Shown here: positions 35,699-45,414 of the stretch, one piece after another | Layout of the letters: each line of letters begins with the position of its first letter | How positions within the stretch are numbered: position 1 is the stretch's first letter | Assembly: GCF_002968635.1 (NCBI RefSeq) | Contig: NZ_PVBN01000014.1 | Location: forward strand, 62,001-126,000 | Length of the DNA stretch: 64,000 bases | Reading direction: 5' to 3' | From: Neorhizobium alkalisoli | GTDB lineage: Bacteria; Pseudomonadota; Alphaproteobacteria; Rhizobiales; Rhizobiaceae | The notes under the pieces: model-generated | What the model saw: only the letters and a program-made list of their open reading frames with translations | The model's database searches: none | Told to the model about the DNA's origin: nothing | Position numbers and translations under genes: made by a program

Positions 35699-37228
35699 TC
35701 ACTCTTCCCAATGAACATCCGTGAGCACGTTCGACGGGATCGGCTCGTTTTCCCAGAGTCCCTTCACCTTGGCGTTCCAGACGCCGAGTTTGGGCATGAC
35801 GAAGAGGTAGAGCGCCGGCACGTCATCGGCGAGAATGGTCTGCGCGTCGCCGTATAGCTTCTCCTGTTCGGCGGGATCCGAGGTCGCCTCCACCTTCTTC
35901 AGCACCTCATTGAAGGCCGGGTTCTTGTAGTTGAAGTAATAGGGATCGCGGGCATAGATATCGATGTCCATCGGCTCGGCATGGGCAACGATGGTCATGT
36001 CGTAGTCCGCGGCCTTCAACACGTCCGCCACCCATTTGGCCGGAAATTCGGTCGTCTCGATATTCATCGTCACGCCGATTTCCGCAAACATCGCCTGCAA
36101 TATCTGCGAGGAGCGCTGCGCATAGGCCATCTGTGGCGCCTTGATTGTGAAGGTGAAGCCATCGGGATATCCGGCCTCGGCAAGCAAAGCCTTCGCCTTC
36201 TCGGCGTCATAGGGATAGACGCCGGTCAGGTCCTTGTAGCCGCGGTCGTTCGGCGTGTAGTGGCTGCCGATCGGCGTGCCGTAACCGGACCAGGCGCCTT
36301 CCACCACGGTCGCGCGGTCGACCGCCATCATCAGCGCCTGCCGAACCTTCTTGTCGCTGAACGGCTTGCGCGTATTGTTCATGCCGGCGACCACCTTGAG
36401 CTCGGTATTGCCGATCACGGTCGCAAGCTTCTTGTCGCCTTCGAAAGACTTGATGAGTTCCGGCGCGCCGAATTCCGGGAAGGCGTCGACATCCCCGGCT
36501 TTGAGCGCCGCCGCCTGAGCCTGCGGGTCGCTGATGAAGCGGAATGCGGCCGTGTCGAGCTTCAGCGACACGGCCTTGTTCCAGTAGTCGGGGTTCTTGG
36601 CGAGATCGACCTTCGATCCCTTGGCCCAGCTCACGAATTTGAGCGGTCCGGTACCGATCGGCGTCGTCTTGTTCTCTGCCGCCGATCTCGGTTCGACAAT
36701 GCTGGAGGACGGCCAGCCGAGCCAGTAGAGCAGGCTGCCGGCGGGTTGCTTGAGCTTCAGGACGAGCGTCGACGCATCCGGCGCTTCGACTGTGTCGATC
36801 GACGCGAAATAGCGCTTCTGCGGATTGACGGAATCGGCGCCTCGAGCCCGGTCGATCGAAAATTTCGCCACGGAGGAATCGAAGGCGACGTCGTTGTGGA
36901 ATTTGACGCCTTGGCGCAGCTTGAACGTATAGGTGAGACCGTCCGGGGAGATCTGCCAGCTTTCGGCGAGCTGCGGCTGAACCTTGCCGGCCTTGTCGAT
37001 CGTCGTCAGGCCTTCGAAGATGTTCTGCCAGGTCACCTGGCCGATGGCGACCGGTGCGGCGATCGTCGGGTCGAGACCGGCAGGCTCGATCGCCATGCCG
37101 ACGGTGATTGCCGTCCTCGGCGCGGCTTCGGCACCCGCACCCGTGAGAAAAAGGCCAGCCGCCAAGGCAAGCCCCAAGGTTGCCCCCTTCAGAATCGTCG
37201 CAGAGTTCAAGAACGTCATCCTGCCCAT
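35699..37228 (-). CDS. peptide/amide-binding protein, second transporter
   Basis: A 509-residue periplasmic protein of solute-binding family 5. Its signal peptide (ATLGLALAAGLFLTGAGAEA) is followed by the mature start RTAITVGMAIEPAGLDPTIA. The segment YTFKLRQGVKFHNDVAFDSS is typical. The ATG at 37228 gives the best signal peptide; the one three codons on is possible. A LysR gene lies upstream on the same strand. Confidence 0.88.
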   Translation of the reverse strand: MGRMTFLNSATILKGATLGLALAAGLFLTGAGAEAAPRTAITVGMAIEPAGLDPTIAAPVAIGQVTWQNIFEGLTTIDKAGKVQPQLAESWQISPDGLTYTFKLRQGVKFHNDVAFDSSVAKFSIDRARGADSVNPQKRYFASIDTVEAPDASTLVLKLKQPAGSLLYWLGWPSSSIVEPRSAAENKTTPIGTGPLKFVSWAKGSKVDLAKNPDYWNKAVSLKLDTAAFRFISDPQAQAAALKAGDVDAFPEFGAPELIKSFEGDKKLATVIGNTELKVVAGMNNTRKPFSDKKVRQALMMAVDRATVVEGAWSGYGTPIGSHYTPNDRGYKDLTGVYPYDAEKAKALLAEAGYPDGFTFTIKAPQMAYAQRSSQILQAMFAEIGVTMNIETTEFPAKWVADVLKAADYDMTIVAHAEPMDIDIYARDPYYFNYKNPAFNEVLKKVEATSDPAEQEKLYGDAQTILADDVPALYLFVMPKLGVWNAKVKGLWENEPIPSNVLTDVHWEE

Positions 37229-37370
37229 CAGTGGTCCCCTTGTGATCGGCGATCCAGCCCCGACGGCACCTGCAGGATCACCATTTAACCGGAGTGTGTC
37301 ATTTCGCAGGTGCACACACAATGCAGATTTTTGTGTTCTCTGTGTAGCCGAAATCGATACACGAGTGCGT

Positions 37371-38300
37371 TTAGCTCGCCGCTTTCCGGGCCGCCGACTT
37401 GCGGTTGTCGGTCCCGCGCATGAAACCTTCGATGAAGTCGACGAGCTTGCCCGCAGCGAAGGAAAGCTGCCGGTCCGGCGCGACGCAGAGATCGATCGGG
37501 GTTCGCACGCCTTTGCTGGCTGCGATCGGCACGGCAACGAGCTGGCCGGCGTCGATCTCCCGCTGCACGGCAAGCGCCGGCAAGAGCGTTACCGCGGCGC
37601 GCCGCAGCACCAGTTCCTTGAGCATTTCCAGTGCGCCGGTGACGAAGACCGGATCGAGCTCCAGCCCCTCTTTGGAGAATATCTCCTCGAAGGCCTGCCT
37701 CGCGCCGAAACTCTTGTCCGGCAGCGCAAGCGGCATCTGCACGAGATCGCGCAACGTCAATTCCTTGGCACCAGCCGCGGGATGATCGGCCGCCATGATG
37801 ACGTCATAGGTGATTTCGGAGCGCAGCCTCACCTTCACGCCGGATATCTTTGGGGCAAAAAGCGTCACGACCAGGTCGGCTTCGGCGGCAGCCAGTGCCT
37901 CCACCGCCTCCCGAGCGCTGGTGATCGCGACCTCGAACCTCAGCTTCGGATATTTCAGGCTGAATTCCGCCAGAACCGGCGCCAGGAGATTGGCGACCGT
38001 CGCTCCGTTGGCATAGATCACCACCCGTCCGCGCTGAAGGCCCTGCAGGTCGTCGATGAGCCGATGCACATGCTCCAGCTCCCGCAGCGTCCGCCCTGCC
38101 CTTGCAGCCAGGAGCTCGCCGGCGGCCGTCAGCTTGATGCCGCGATTGCTGCGCTCGACGAGCGGCGTCCCGAAATAGTGCTCCAGGTTCTCGATCTGCC
38201 GCGAAACTGCGGTGGCTGCGACGTTGAGGTTCTCCGCCGCCGCCCGCATGGAGTTCGTCCGCACCAGTTCATCGAAATACATAAGCGCGCGAAGCTGCAT
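37371..38300 (-). CDS. LysR family transcriptional regulator
   Basis: A 309-residue regulator: N-terminal winged helix TNSMRAAAENLNVAATAVSRQIENLE, then a two-lobed effector domain (RVVIYANGATVANLLAPVL). It lies between the two peptide transporter gene sets on the same strand, 140 bp upstream of the second binding-protein gene, which it probably controls. The effector is unknown. Confidence 0.9.
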   Translation of the reverse strand: MQLRALMYFDELVRTNSMRAAAENLNVAATAVSRQIENLEHYFGTPLVERSNRGIKLTAAGELLAARAGRTLRELEHVHRLIDDLQGLQRGRVVIYANGATVANLLAPVLAEFSLKYPKLRFEVAITSAREAVEALAAAEADLVVTLFAPKISGVKVRLRSEITYDVIMAADHPAAGAKELTLRDLVQMPLALPDKSFGARQAFEEIFSKEGLELDPVFVTGALEMLKELVLRRAAVTLLPALAVQREIDAGQLVAVPIAASKGVRTPIDLCVAPDRQLSFAAGKLVDFIEGFMRGTDNRKSAARKAAS

Positions 38301-38329
38301 GCGATCCTTGTCCTACGAAACCTGCCTCT

Positions 38330-39079
38330 TCAGCCTCGGCGGAAACCTTCGCTGGCGACGAGCAGCTGGCGCGTATAATCGGCGGAAAACTCGCGCTTTT
38401 CCAGAGCCTCCGCCGGCATGGTCTCGACCACCTTGCCGGTCTTCATCACCGCCAGCCGTTCGCACATATGGCTGATGACGCCGAGATCGTGGCTGACCAT
38501 GACGAAGGTCAGGTTGCGGTCGCGCCGCGCCTGTTCGAGAAGGTTCAGGATTTCCGCCTGGATCGAGGCGTCGAGCGCCGAGGTCGGCTCGTCGAGGAGC
38601 AGGATCTTCGGCTCCAGGATGAGCGCCCGGGCGATCGCGATGCGCTGCCGCTGGCCGCCGGAAAGCTGGTGCGAATAGCGGAACCGGAAACCCGATCCCA
38701 ATCCGACCTCGTCGAGCGCGCGGGTAATCCTCGCCTCGATATTGTCGAAACCATGGATGACGAGCGGTTCCAGCAGCAGGCGGTCCACCGTCTGGCGCGG
38801 ATGCAGCGAGCCGTAGGGATCCTGGAAGACCATCTGGACGGTCTGGTAGAATTCCTTGTCGCGCCGCCGCCCGGAATAGGACCGGCCGTTGACGGTCAGC
38901 GTGCCCTGAGAAAACGACGTCAGGCCGGAAACGGCGCGCAGCAGCGTCGATTTGCCGGAGCCGGATTCGCCGACGATCCCGAAGGACTCGCCCACACCGA
39001 CATCGAGGCTGACACCGTCGAGCGCCGGAAAGCCCTCATAGCTGACGAGCATGTCGCGGATGGAAATCGCCGAGGTCAT
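38330..39079 (-). CDS. DppF-type ABC ATPase
   Basis: A 249-residue ATPase: Walker A GESGSGKSTLL, signature LSGGQRQRIAIARAL, Walker B ILLLDEPTSALDAS. It is slightly short for DppF and lacks much of the usual C-terminal extension. The start overlaps the DppD-type stop (ATGA). It is the last gene of the complete transporter. Confidence 0.9.
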   Translation of the reverse strand: MTSAISIRDMLVSYEGFPALDGVSLDVGVGESFGIVGESGSGKSTLLRAVSGLTSFSQGTLTVNGRSYSGRRRDKEFYQTVQMVFQDPYGSLHPRQTVDRLLLEPLVIHGFDNIEARITRALDEVGLGSGFRFRYSHQLSGGQRQRIAIARALILEPKILLLDEPTSALDASIQAEILNLLEQARRDRNLTFVMVSHDLGVISHMCERLAVMKTGKVVETMPAEALEKREFSADYTRQLLVASEGFRRG

Positions 39080-39921
39080 AGCGCCCACTCCCGCTTGCGG
39101 TCGAGCACCGGCAGCGGATGCCGGTCGGTGCCGATGGTCGGCAGGCAGTTCAAAAGCCCGCGCGTATAGGGATGCTGCGCCCCAGCAAGATCGGCCGAGG
39201 GCAGTTCCTCCACGATCTTGCCCGCATACATGACGATGACCCGGTCGCAGAAGGAGGAAACCAGCCTCAGATCGTGGGAGATGAAGATCAGCCCCATGCC
39301 GCGCTCGGCCACCAGCTTGTCGAGGATCGACAGGACTTCGAGCTGCACGGTAACGTCCAGCGCCGATGTCGGCTCGTCGGCGATCAGCAGCTCCGGGCCG
39401 CAGACCAGCATCATGGCGATCATCGCACGCTGACCCATGCCGCCGGAAACCTCGTGCGGATAAAGGTCGAACACCCGTTCCGGATCGCGGATCTGCACCG
39501 CCTCCAGCATGGCGAGCGCCCTGCTCTTGGCTTCCGCCGTGCTTATCTTCTCGTGGGTCTTCAGAGTTTCGACGATCTGCCGGCCGATCGTGGACACCGG
39601 GTTGAGCGAATATTTCGGATCCTGCAGGATCATCGCGATCCGCTTGCCCCGGAGCGCCCGGCGTTCGGACTTCGGCATGGCCAGAAGATCCCGATCCCCG
39701 AACGCGAGCTTCTTTGCGGTGATCTTTGCGTGGCCCGGCGTCAGCCCCATGATGGCGCGCCCGGTCTGCGATTTTCCGGAGCCGGATTCGCCGACGATGC
39801 CGAGCCTTTCCTTGCCGAGCGCGAAGGAAACCCCGCGCACCGCGTTCACTTCGCCGGTGCGGGTCGGGAAGGTGACGCGCAGATCCTCGACAGTCAGGAG
39901 CGGGCTGGTTGATACGGTCAT
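39076..39921 (-). CDS. DppD-type ABC ATPase
   Basis: A 281-residue ATPase: Walker A GESGSGKSQTGRAI, signature VSGGMGQRAMIAMML (with MGQR in place of the usual MRQR), Walker B LLIADEPTSALDVT, and the oligopeptide-type ending HPYTRGLLNCLPTIG. Both ends overlap neighbours by a few bases, so the cluster is tightly coupled. Confidence 0.9.
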   Translation of the reverse strand: MTVSTSPLLTVEDLRVTFPTRTGEVNAVRGVSFALGKERLGIVGESGSGKSQTGRAIMGLTPGHAKITAKKLAFGDRDLLAMPKSERRALRGKRIAMILQDPKYSLNPVSTIGRQIVETLKTHEKISTAEAKSRALAMLEAVQIRDPERVFDLYPHEVSGGMGQRAMIAMMLVCGPELLIADEPTSALDVTVQLEVLSILDKLVAERGMGLIFISHDLRLVSSFCDRVIVMYAGKIVEELPSADLAGAQHPYTRGLLNCLPTIGTDRHPLPVLDRKREWAL

Positions 39922-40850
39922 TGGCCGGCCTCCTTCGGGTCGAGCGCGTCGCGCAAGCCGTCGCCCAAAAGGTTGAACCCGAGGCTGACGATCAGGATCG
40001 CGAAGCCCGGCATGGCCGCAACCCACCACTGGTCGAGGATGAAGCGGCGGCCGGAGGCGATCATCGCGCCCCATTCGGGAAGCGGCGGCTGCGCGCCGAG
40101 CCCGAGGAAGCCGAGGCCCGCGGCGATCAGGATGATGCCCGCCATGTCGAGCGTCACGCGCACGATCAACGACGAGACGCAGAGCGGCATGACGTGACGC
40201 AGAACGATGCGGAAAGGCGACGCACCCATCAGCTTCACCGCCGCGATGAACTCGGAATGGCGGAAGGTCAGCGTTTCGGCGCGGGCGATGCGGGCATAGG
40301 GCGGCCAGGAGGTGACGGCGATTGCGAGGATCGCGTTTTCGATGCCGGGGCCGAGGGCCGCCACCAGCGCAAGCGCCAGCACGAGTTTCGGGAATGCGAG
40401 GAAGATATCGGTGATGCGCATCAGCACCGCGTCGATCCAGCCGCCGGCGTAACCGGAAACCGTTCCGACGATCAGCCCGATCGGCGCCGCGATGACCGCC
40501 ACCAGCACGACGACGAGCAATGTCAGCCGGGAGCCATAGATGAGACGCGAGAGGATGTCGCGGCCCTGGTCGTCCGTCCCGAGCAGATAACCTGCCGTTC
40601 CCGGCGGCAGCAGGCGTGCATTGCGCAGGTCCCCCTGAACCGGATTGTGGGGCGCCAGGACGTCGGCAAAGGCGGCGACTACCAGAAGCAGGATGAGGAT
40701 GGCGAGACCGACGAGCGCCAGGCGGTTTTCCGCAAACCGACGCCAGACGATATAGGCACGCCCGAGCCGCGCCTGCCTGCGAGACGTCGGACGGTCGGAC
40801 AGCAGCCATTCGCGGCTATAGGGTCTTGTTTCAGGTTCCGCGATGCTCAT
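39918..40850 (-). CDS. DppC-type ABC permease
   Basis: A 310-residue permease with LLGTDDQGRDILSRLIYGSRLTL, coupling loop EFIAAVKLMGASPFRIVLRHVMP and the end LLGDGLRDALDPKE. It overlaps the DppB-type gene upstream and the DppD-type gene downstream by four bases each. Confidence 0.93.
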   Translation of the reverse strand: MSIAEPETRPYSREWLLSDRPTSRRQARLGRAYIVWRRFAENRLALVGLAILILLLVVAAFADVLAPHNPVQGDLRNARLLPPGTAGYLLGTDDQGRDILSRLIYGSRLTLLVVVLVAVIAAPIGLIVGTVSGYAGGWIDAVLMRITDIFLAFPKLVLALALVAALGPGIENAILAIAVTSWPPYARIARAETLTFRHSEFIAAVKLMGASPFRIVLRHVMPLCVSSLIVRVTLDMAGIILIAAGLGFLGLGAQPPLPEWGAMIASGRRFILDQWWVAAMPGFAILIVSLGFNLLGDGLRDALDPKEAGQ

Positions 40851-41914
40851 CGGTTGCGCGTCCTCGGGTCAAGCGTGCGATAGAGGAGATCGGAGAAGAT
40901 GTTGATGCCGACGAAGACCGAACCGATGATCAGCGTGCCGCCGAGCACCGCGTTCATGTCTGCGTTCTGCAGCGAATTGGTGATGTAGAGCCCGAGCCCC
41001 GGCCAGGAGAAGATGGTCTCGGTCAGCACGGAGCCCTCCAGCAGGTTGGCGTAGGAAAGGGCGATCACCGTCACCAGCGGCACGGCCGCGTTTCGCAGCG
41101 CGTGGAACCAGATGATGCGGGCCTCCGAAAGCCCCTTCGCCCTCGCCGCCACGATATACTCCTGCGAAAGCTCGTTCAGCATGAAGGAACGGGTCATGCG
41201 GCTGATATAGGCGAGCGAGAAATAACCGAGCAGCGAACCGGGCAGCGCGATGTGGCGGAAGAGATCCCAGACCACGTCCCATTGGCCCTGCATCGCGGCG
41301 TCGAGCAGATAGAAATTGGTGACCGGCGTGAAGCTGTATTCATAGACGATGTCGACGCGGCCGGGATAGGCGGCCCAGCGCAACTGTGCGTAAAAGAGCA
41401 CGAGCGACAGCAGCCCCAGCCAGAAGATCGGCACCGAGTATCCGATCAACCCGATCACCCGCACGACTTGGTCGGCAATGCTGCCGCGCTTGACGGCCGC
41501 GAGCACGCCGAGCGGAACCCCGATGAAGGCTCCGAGCAGCGTTCCGATCGTCGCAAGCTCAATCGTCGCGGGAAAGACGCGCTTGATATCCTCCAGCACC
41601 GGATTGGTGGTCAGGACGGAGGTGCCGAAATCGCCGGAGAGAGCCTGCTTCACATAGATGTAGAACTGCTCGTAGAGTGGCAGGTGAAGCCCGAGCTCCA
41701 GCCGCACGCGCTCGACCACATGGGCGGGCGCGCGATCACCGACGATCGCCAGCACCGGATCGATGGGCACGACGCGGCCGATGAAGAACGTAACCAAGAG
41801 GAGTCCGAAGACGGTGGTAACCACCGTCACCGCAAAACGCAGCACGGAGGCCAAGGCGGACGAAGCACGGCGCCGATTGCGCCGTGTCGCCACGCTTGTT
41901 TCTGGAAGGGTCAA
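40847..41914 (-). CDS. DppB-type ABC permease
   Basis: A 355-residue permease with a longer N-terminal cytoplasmic tail than most and the loop YIVAARAKGLSEARIIWFHALRN; it ends FSDLLYRTLDPRTRNR. It follows the binding-protein gene after only 18 bp, with no stem-loop in the gap, unlike most other binding-protein operons in the window. Confidence 0.92.
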   Translation of the reverse strand: MTLPETSVATRRNRRRASSALASVLRFAVTVVTTVFGLLLVTFFIGRVVPIDPVLAIVGDRAPAHVVERVRLELGLHLPLYEQFYIYVKQALSGDFGTSVLTTNPVLEDIKRVFPATIELATIGTLLGAFIGVPLGVLAAVKRGSIADQVVRVIGLIGYSVPIFWLGLLSLVLFYAQLRWAAYPGRVDIVYEYSFTPVTNFYLLDAAMQGQWDVVWDLFRHIALPGSLLGYFSLAYISRMTRSFMLNELSQEYIVAARAKGLSEARIIWFHALRNAAVPLVTVIALSYANLLEGSVLTETIFSWPGLGLYITNSLQNADMNAVLGGTLIIGSVFVGINIFSDLLYRTLDPRTRNR

Positions 41915-41932
41915 TGAACTGGCCTTCCGGGC

Positions 41933-43540
41933 TTAATCCTTGGACACCGTGAAGACGTAGTTCGTATCGAAGGTCGGGCCGAGCTTGAAGTCCTTCACGC
42001 CCTTGCCGACGCCCGCGACTTCCGTCTGCTGGTAGACCAGCACGAACGGACCACTGGCCAGCACCTTCTTCTGCAGGCTTTCATAGATCGCCGCGCGCTT
42101 GGCCGGATCCCGCTCCACGAAACCGCTCTTGGTTTCCTTGGTGAGCTCCGGAATATCCCAGGCATTGCGCCAGGCGAGCGTCTTCGTGGTGCCGTCGTCG
42201 GCATTGTTGGGGTTGGAGGTGAAGGTCTCCGCGTTCGAGTTCGGATCCCAGTAGTCGACGCCCCACAGGCCGATATAGATGTCGTGGGTGCGGGCCCGGT
42301 ACTTGGTCAGCGTCTGCTTGCCGTCGCCGGGGATGAGTTCCATCTTGATGCCGGCCTGCGCAAAAGTCTGCTGCAGGGATTCCGCGATGCCGGTGGTCGG
42401 CTGGGTGTTGCGCACGTCCATGGTGACCGTAAAGCCATCCTTCAGGCCGGCCTTGGCGAGCAGTTCCTTCGCCTTCGCGACGTCGAACTTGTAGGGCTTT
42501 TCGTCGAGCGAACCGAGAATGCCCTTCGGCAGGAAGGTCTGGTGGATTTCGCCGACGCCCTTGATGAGGGTGGCGCCGATCGCGTCATAGTCGACGAGAT
42601 ATTTCATCGCCTCTACGACTTCCGGCTTCTTCAGGTTGGGGTTCTTCTGGTTGAGGCTGAAATAGAAGACCGAGCCTTTCGGCGTGCTGGTAACCGTCGT
42701 CCCCTTCTTGGCAACCGCGTCGATATCGTTCGGCTCGAGGTTGCGGGCAACGTCGATATCGCCGTTGTCGAGCGCCAGGCGCTGGCCGGCGCTTTCCTTC
42801 ATGTGCCGGTAGATGACGCGGTTGAGCTTCGGCTTTTCGCCCCAGTAATTGTCGTTCCGTTCCAGGACGACCACTTCGTTGGCGCGCCATTCGCGGACCT
42901 TGTAAGGGCCGGAACCGGCGAAATTGGTCTTCAGCCAGGCATTGCCGTAGTCGTCATTTGTAACGTGCTGGGAAACGAGCTTCTTGTCGACGACAGCGGC
43001 GACGGTCGCCGTCAGGCAGTTCAGCACGAAGGATGGCGCATAGGACTGGTCGAGGGTCAGCACGAAGGTGTTGGCATCCTTGGCGACCGCCTTCTGGGTG
43101 ATGTTGTCCTTCTTCAGGCCGAACTGGTTGAGGATGAATGCCGGCGGGCCATCGATCTTGACGGAGCGCTCGAAGGAATAGGCGACGTCGTCCGCCGTGA
43201 TCGGATTGCCGGATGCGAATTTCAGGCCCTGCTTCAGCTTGAACGTATAGGTCAGGCCGTCGTCGGAAACGGTCCAGCTTTCTGCAAGGTCCGGCGTGAC
43301 CTTCGATGTGTCGTTGATGTCGAGGCGCACGAGGCGGTCATAGCTGTTGCCGCCGATCTCGCCGGCGGAGAACTCGAAGGCCTGGCCCGGATCGAGCGTG
43401 ATGATGTCGTCGAAGGCAAGCCCGATAACGAGCGTATCCTTCGGCGTTACCGCGAATGCCTGCGGCACGGCCAGCAGCATGAGCGACAGCGCCGCGCTGG
43501 TGGACAGCATGCGGAAACGCTTGTTGAGTTTGTGGATCAT
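41933..43540 (-). CDS. peptide-binding protein
   Basis: A 535-residue periplasmic protein of solute-binding family 5. The signal peptide is hydrophobic (STSAALSLMLLAVPQAFA, cut near residue 30), and the mature part has YTFKLKQGLKFASGNPITADDV. It heads the complete B-C-D-F transporter. The dipeptidase gene just upstream suggests di- or oligopeptides as substrate. Confidence 0.9.
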   Translation of the reverse strand: MIHKLNKRFRMLSTSAALSLMLLAVPQAFAVTPKDTLVIGLAFDDIITLDPGQAFEFSAGEIGGNSYDRLVRLDINDTSKVTPDLAESWTVSDDGLTYTFKLKQGLKFASGNPITADDVAYSFERSVKIDGPPAFILNQFGLKKDNITQKAVAKDANTFVLTLDQSYAPSFVLNCLTATVAAVVDKKLVSQHVTNDDYGNAWLKTNFAGSGPYKVREWRANEVVVLERNDNYWGEKPKLNRVIYRHMKESAGQRLALDNGDIDVARNLEPNDIDAVAKKGTTVTSTPKGSVFYFSLNQKNPNLKKPEVVEAMKYLVDYDAIGATLIKGVGEIHQTFLPKGILGSLDEKPYKFDVAKAKELLAKAGLKDGFTVTMDVRNTQPTTGIAESLQQTFAQAGIKMELIPGDGKQTLTKYRARTHDIYIGLWGVDYWDPNSNAETFTSNPNNADDGTTKTLAWRNAWDIPELTKETKSGFVERDPAKRAAIYESLQKKVLASGPFVLVYQQTEVAGVGKGVKDFKLGPTFDTNYVFTVSKD

Positions 43541-43588
43541 GGTCTTGGTTCCCCTGTTTTTTCCTTTTTGGACCTCTGGGGAAGCGGG

Positions 43589-44638
43589 CTATTCCTGCCA
43601 AGCCTTCCCCAAAACTCTCAGCCAGTTTTCCCGGCATAGCTTTATGAGTTCGTCGTCAGCGTATCCCTCAGTTTTGAGGGCCGCAACCAGATTCTGATTG
43701 CCTGCAGCATCCTGAATCTCTTCGGGAATCGACGCCCCGTCGAAGTCCGAGCCAAGTGCCACGTGATCGATCCCCATGCGGTCGACCAGGTGGTTCACAT
43801 GGCGCACCATGTCGGAGAGCGGCGTCGACACGTTGTCGCGCCCGTCGGGGCGTAACATGGTGACCGCATAGTTGAGGCCGACGAGACCGCCGCTTTCCTT
43901 GATCGCGTCGAGTTGCTTGTCCGTCAGGTTGCGGGCGACCGGCGTCAGCGCATGAGCGTTGGAGTGGCTGGCGATCAGCGGCTGGTCGGTGGTCTTTGCC
44001 ACATCCCAGAAGCCCTTTTCGGTGATATGCGCAAGATCGATGAGGATGCCGAGCCTGTTGCAGGCCCTGACGAGTTCGAAGCCGAGGTCGGTGAGCCCCG
44101 GGCCGGTGTCCGGCGACATCGGATAGGCAAAGGGTACGCCGTAGCCGAAGATGTTGTGCCGGCTCCAGACCGGTCCGAGCGAGCGCAGGCCCGCAGCGTG
44201 GAAGACTTCGAGATTGTCGAAATCTGGATCGATCGCCTCGCAGCCCTCCATGTGCATGACGGCGGCGAAGATGCCGTCCTGCATTGCCTGGCGGATCTCG
44301 GCCGTCGAACGGCAGAGACGCCAGGCGCCGGCCCTGTCGAGACGCAGGGCGATAGAGGCTTTCTCCAGCGCGATCGCCAGCGAGGGAAGATGATCGAGCG
44401 GTGCGGAAAGCGGCGTTTCATAGTGGCCGTTCGTGTCCGGCTCCTTGAGTACGAGGTCGCCGGACGGAATATAGATGGCGCAGAGCCCGCCTGCGAGGCC
44501 GCCGGCCTTGGCGCGCGGGCCGTCGATATGGCCGCTCGCAGTGCCGTTCATGAATTCGGAGATCGGGTCGCCGCCAGCCTTCATGGTCCGCCAGAGGCGT
44601 AGAAGCACGTCGTTATGGCCATCGAACACCAAGTCCAT
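43589..44638 (-). CDS. M19 membrane-dipeptidase-like zinc peptidase
   Basis: A 349-residue metalloenzyme of the renal dipeptidase family: metal ligands in DGHNDVLLRL at the N-terminus, the bridging glutamate in VMHMEGCEAI, and histidines in IDLAHITEKGFWDV and IASHSNAHALTP; DHVALGSDFDG near the end. It cleaves dipeptides, sometimes with D-residues. It lies 48 bp upstream of the binding-protein gene, so import and cleavage are probably linked. Confidence 0.92.
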   Translation of the reverse strand: MDLVFDGHNDVLLRLWRTMKAGGDPISEFMNGTASGHIDGPRAKAGGLAGGLCAIYIPSGDLVLKEPDTNGHYETPLSAPLDHLPSLAIALEKASIALRLDRAGAWRLCRSTAEIRQAMQDGIFAAVMHMEGCEAIDPDFDNLEVFHAAGLRSLGPVWSRHNIFGYGVPFAYPMSPDTGPGLTDLGFELVRACNRLGILIDLAHITEKGFWDVAKTTDQPLIASHSNAHALTPVARNLTDKQLDAIKESGGLVGLNYAVTMLRPDGRDNVSTPLSDMVRHVNHLVDRMGIDHVALGSDFDGASIPEEIQDAAGNQNLVAALKTEGYADDELIKLCRENWLRVLGKAWQE

Positions 44639-44727
44639 GAAGCTATTCCCGATTTTTGTGAGAGTCCCGCGGTGAGTGATCTTCCGATCCTAATGAGCCA
44701 TCAGCCTTTCGCAAGGCACAAATCGCC

Positions 44728-45405
44728 TCAGGCGGTCCAGATCCCCTCGCCCGCCTTTTTCAGGATCGGCGTCCTGAACACCCCGACGACCCGCGTGCGC
44801 CATTGGCGGCCGAAGCCATCGAGCCTGTCGTGCCAGCGCTCCGATTGTAGCATGGCGGCGCCGATCACCACGGGTTCGATGCCGAGCGATGCCATCAGGG
44901 AAAGGCCGGAGACGATCGACGTGCCGCTGGAGATCACGTCGTCCACCAGGGCAACGCGCTTTCCCTCGATGAGCGGCAGCATGCGAGGATCGACGTAAAG
45001 CCGCTTCTGCTGTTCGGGTGTCGTGATCGAGGACAGCGGCACCGACAGGTTTTCGTCATACCAGAATTTCTTCGATGTCCCGAGCGGCACGTAGCGGGCA
45101 AAACCCAGCGACCGGGCGACGGCGGCGGCAAGCGTCAGCCCGAGCGTCGGCAGGCCGACGATCACTTCCGGCCGGTGCGCCGCGAGCTTCGGCGCGAGAT
45201 CGGCTGCAAGCGCATCCTGCACGTCGAAGCCTGCCTGGTTGATGATCAGCGAGGCGAGCGCATGTTCTCCATCGGCCAGCGGACGGATCGGCAGCCTGAT
45301 CTGGCGGCCGTCGTCGAGCGTCGCCGGGAAGAAGCCGGAAAACGGCCCGTCCGGCTCGAATGTGCCCGCCGGATGGACGTCCTGCCAGAAATCATGCGGC
45401 TGCAT
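44728..45405 (-). CDS. phosphoribosyltransferase-like protein
   Basis: A 225-residue type I PRTase fold protein with the PRPP-binding loop RVALVDDVISSGTS near residue 150 and a preceding pyrophosphate-loop candidate VGLPTLGLTLAAAVA. It ends the purine-nucleoside operon, ten bases after adenine deaminase, so it probably salvages a purine base (adenine, hypoxanthine or xanthine) to the nucleotide. The N-terminal 80 residues are not typical of Apt or Hpt, so the base is unassigned. Confidence 0.75.
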   Translation of the reverse strand: MQPHDFWQDVHPAGTFEPDGPFSGFFPATLDDGRQIRLPIRPLADGEHALASLIINQAGFDVQDALAADLAPKLAAHRPEVIVGLPTLGLTLAAAVARSLGFARYVPLGTSKKFWYDENLSVPLSSITTPEQQKRLYVDPRMLPLIEGKRVALVDDVISSGTSIVSGLSLMASLGIEPVVIGAAMLQSERWHDRLDGFGRQWRTRVVGVFRTPILKKAGEGIWTA

Positions 45406-45414
45406 GCGCTTTTC

